A stretch of DNA of 64,000 bases from positions 1 to 64,000 of the forward strand of contig JAQMWT010000052.1 in assembly GCA_029834535.1 (NCBI GenBank), read 5' to 3'. This stretch comes from Chrysophaeum taylorii. Taxonomy: Eukaryota > Sar > Pelagophyceae > Pelagomonadales > Pelagomonadaceae. This document shows positions 62,275-64,000 of this stretch, one piece after another. Both the position numbers and the translations under genes were made by a program. Position 1 is the first letter of the stretch. Every line of letters begins with the position of its first letter. Under the pieces are notes generated by a model. It searched no databases and was not told where the DNA came from. It saw only the letters and a program-made list of their open reading frames with translations.

Positions 62275-62335
62275 GGTGAACTTACTGGGGTTAGAGATTG
62301 GGACTAGGTGAACTTACTGGCCTGCACTTGTCTTG
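62275..62335 (-). repeat. Helitron-like terminus, copy 3
   Basis: In inverted orientation, the exact edge sequence of the Helitron-like copies: on the minus strand ACAAGTGCAGGCCAGTAAG followed by CCCAATCTCTAACCCC and one more AGTAAGTTCACCTGG unit. It carries no helicase sequence. Confidence 0.75.
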
Positions 62336-62459
62336 AACAAACGCACTCTGGACAGGGCCTCCGATCGCCCCGAACGCGAACGTCCGAGCCCCGACTCGGC
62401 ACTGTCGATGCATAACGTCCGCCCCGAATTTCCGTTAAAAGTCGCTGTCGTTAGCCTAA

Positions 62460-62845
62460 ATCGCTAACCGTCAGGTTGTGATGGATTACGGCGCCTAACA
62501 CGCTTGCTCCCTGCGGCGGCCCCTGCCGTCCCGAAGTGAGACGGTGCCTGCTCACCTCCCGGGCTGGCCGGTTAGCACCCGGAAAGTCCGGGCCGGGATG
62601 GGGTTCGCTCGGTTGGGCAGAACGCGACGGACAGGTCGATTGTTCGTGGACCAATACGTCCGCGGCCTGCGACGCTCTTGCACGACCTCGCACAAGACCG
62701 CGCGCAGTGGCGGTCCGCCATCAACAAGTCCTCGTCCCTCGCCTCTGCCCCAACTGCGTGATTTTCCTCCGTGATACCGGACCGGCTCGTGTCCGGCCTG
62801 GCTCCCATGGTCTCGGTTGAGGTCTGAAGTTAGTTAGTTAGTTGA
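62460..62845 (+). repeat. SINE-like retroposon with (TTAG)n tail, copy 2
   Basis: Plus-strand, full-length relative of 42893-43286. Starts ATCGCTAACCG and ends GAGGTCTGAAGTTAGTTAGTTAG. The open frame across it in both copies is not conserved well enough to call a protein. Confidence 0.7.
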
Positions 62846-63082
62846 ACTACCATTACTCGTCAAAAGACCCGTTACCGAATTAACGTTCGTGTAGGAGCAC
62901 AAATTGTCATTCCAATCAATTCCCAAAAAAATCAACAAGCGGCGCGCTCGAGAAACGTACGAATCTTTGCCACAGTTGTCACTGTGGCCGAGAAACTGAA
63001 GGTGAACACTGTGCGTACCCAAGCATAGGATGGTCTCGAATCATGTAGAGAGCGACCAGGCATAGAAGGTGACGAAACTGGT

Positions 63083-64000
63083 ATGACGTCGAGCAAGCCG
63101 CGATGGTCCCGTCCCTGGAGCGAGGAAGTGACCTGGCAGGCGCAGGCACGCGAAACGGCCGCGGCGCTCAACGAGGAAGTTTTCCTAACGTGGCTTGACG
63201 GAGATGGCGCAGAAAGTGCCAAGCTGTCGTTTAAAATGGTCTGGAGCCGCTCGGCGTTCGTTGCGAACTGGCTCCTCGGGGACGTCGGTCTCGCGCCGGG
63301 TGATCGCGCCATGCTCGTGTACGCTCCGGGTCCCGAGTTCTTCGTCGCCTTTGTCGCGTGTCTTCGCGCTGGCGTCTTGGCCGTGCCAAATTACCCTCCC
63401 GACCCCTCCAGCCTTGGACGTGGCCTCAGGAAGCTGGATCTCGTACGCACCACCTGCGGCGCCGAGGTGGGCCTCACCGACAGCATCGTGCGCAAGTTGC
63501 GCGCGGCGACGAGCATTTGGCACGCGTGGCCCGCGATACGCTGGTACAACACGGACGGCCAGGGCGCCGACTCGCCTGCACAACTGTTTTTTCATCGGCT
63601 GATGAGCTCGGAGCAGCAGCAGCAGCCGGATGACCCGATGCTACGAGTCTCGCGCAGCTTGAACTCGAAGAAGAAGAACGACCAGGGAGCCGCCGCGCAG
63701 TCGTTTGTTTTGCACGACGATGTAGCGCGTCGATCGCTCGCGCGCGTTGACGGTGGGGACGGGGACCAACAAGAGAACATCGGCGGCGGCGGCGGCGGCG
63801 GCGGACGCCTCGACCAAGCCACGGATGACTCGATCGCCTTTCTTCAATTTACGTCGGGCTCGACGGGGTGCGCTATCGAGGAGTCGTCAAAAAATCGATT
63901 TGACATGCCCCGCAGGGACCCCAAGGGCGTCATGATTTCGCATCGCAACATCTGGCACAACGTCAACAATATCTACATCCCTGGCCAGCACAACTTTCTC
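63083..64000 (+). CDS. Fatty acyl-AMP ligase-like enzyme, 5' part, with a 48-nt intron
   Basis: Starts MTSSKPRWSRPWSEEVTWQA and is cut by the right window edge. GLAPGDRAMLVYAPGPEFFV, then ACLRAGVLAVPNYPPDP matches the N-terminal region of FAAL/acyl-CoA synthetase-type adenylating enzymes. The ATP-binding motif is AFLQFTSGSTG split by an intron from DPKGVMISHRNIWHNVN. A GTGCGC donor at 63868 and a CGCAG acceptor ending at 63915 give a 48-nt, phase-2 intron and restore the S-T-G-D-P-K-G signature exactly. Poly-Gln and poly-Gly runs interrupt the domain between. These enzymes activate fatty acids, often for polyketide or lipopeptide synthesis; downstream domains are not visible. Confidence 0.85.
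   Translation, partial: MTSSKPRWSRPWSEEVTWQAQARETAAALNEEVFLTWLDGDGAESAKLSFKMVWSRSAFVANWLLGDVGLAPGDRAMLVYAPGPEFFVAFVACLRAGVLAVPNYPPDPSSLGRGLRKLDLVRTTCGAEVGLTDSIVRKLRAATSIWHAWPAIRWYNTDGQGADSPAQLFFHRLMSSEQQQQPDDPMLRVSRSLNSKKKNDQGAAAQSFVLHDDVARRSLARVDGGDGDQQENIGGGGGGGGRLDQATDDSIAFLQFTSGSTGCAIEESSKNRFDMPRRDPKGVMISHRNIWHNVNNIYIPGQHNFL

Overview
This window is nuclear DNA from a unicellular eukaryote, most likely a photosynthetic stramenopile (heterokont alga). The best clue is a YbaB-like protein whose leader ends in an A-F-H-V signal/transit junction, which is typical of secondary red plastids. The genes are eukaryotic (ALG8, METTL1/TRM8, a CIPK-like kinase, an EHD-type GTPase), mostly single-exon, and packed tightly. 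The two introns I can place are only 36 and 48 nt long. Haptophyte or cryptophyte origin is not excluded.

Layout. 1-3.5 kb: the 5' part of a decayed Ty1/copia element on the minus strand. 3.5-6.8 kb: glycosyltransferase, cation/H+ antiporter and plastid YbaB. 6.9-11.1 kb: a Helitron-like helicase fragment plus gene relics. 12.5-16.1 kb: copy A (minus strand, 3'-truncated) of an unusual LTR element. 16.3-36.8 kb: a gene-rich block with a dynamin-like GTPase, a Cys-rich protein, a J-like protein, a protein kinase, ALG8, an ankyrin protein, a four-TM protein, two coiled-coil proteins, a small spliced membrane protein and a sulfotransferase-like protein. 36.8-44.7 kb: mostly relics and a SINE-like repeat. 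44.8-48.1 kb: HhH protein, small membrane protein, a copia integrase relic and the tRNA m7G methyltransferase. 48.1-49.1 kb: second Helitron-like fragment. 50.8-51.6 kb: a secreted or plastid-targeted unknown. 52.3-62.26 kb: copy B of the unusual LTR element. 62.3-62.9 kb: a Helitron-like terminus and a SINE-like copy. 63.1 kb to the right edge: start of a fatty-acyl-AMP-ligase-like gene.

The main discovery candidate is the LTR element at 12.5-16.1 kb and 52.3-62.26 kb. It has copia-type integrase and RNase H remnants, and between gag and integrase it carries a recognisable but decayed cytosine-C5 DNA methyltransferase. A short, almost invariant sequence encoding T-E-x-S-L-N-Y recurs six times along copy B, mostly where polyprotein segments meet. 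It looks either like a retroviral-type protease cleavage site or like a DNA-level duplication signal.

A second theme is extreme compaction. All five convergent gene pairs overlap at their 3' ends, three of them by exactly 4 bp that contain both stop codons, and a kinase and ALG8 share a 47-bp divergent spacer. Several intergenic spaces hold fragments of mobile elements, one lying directly upstream of a gene.
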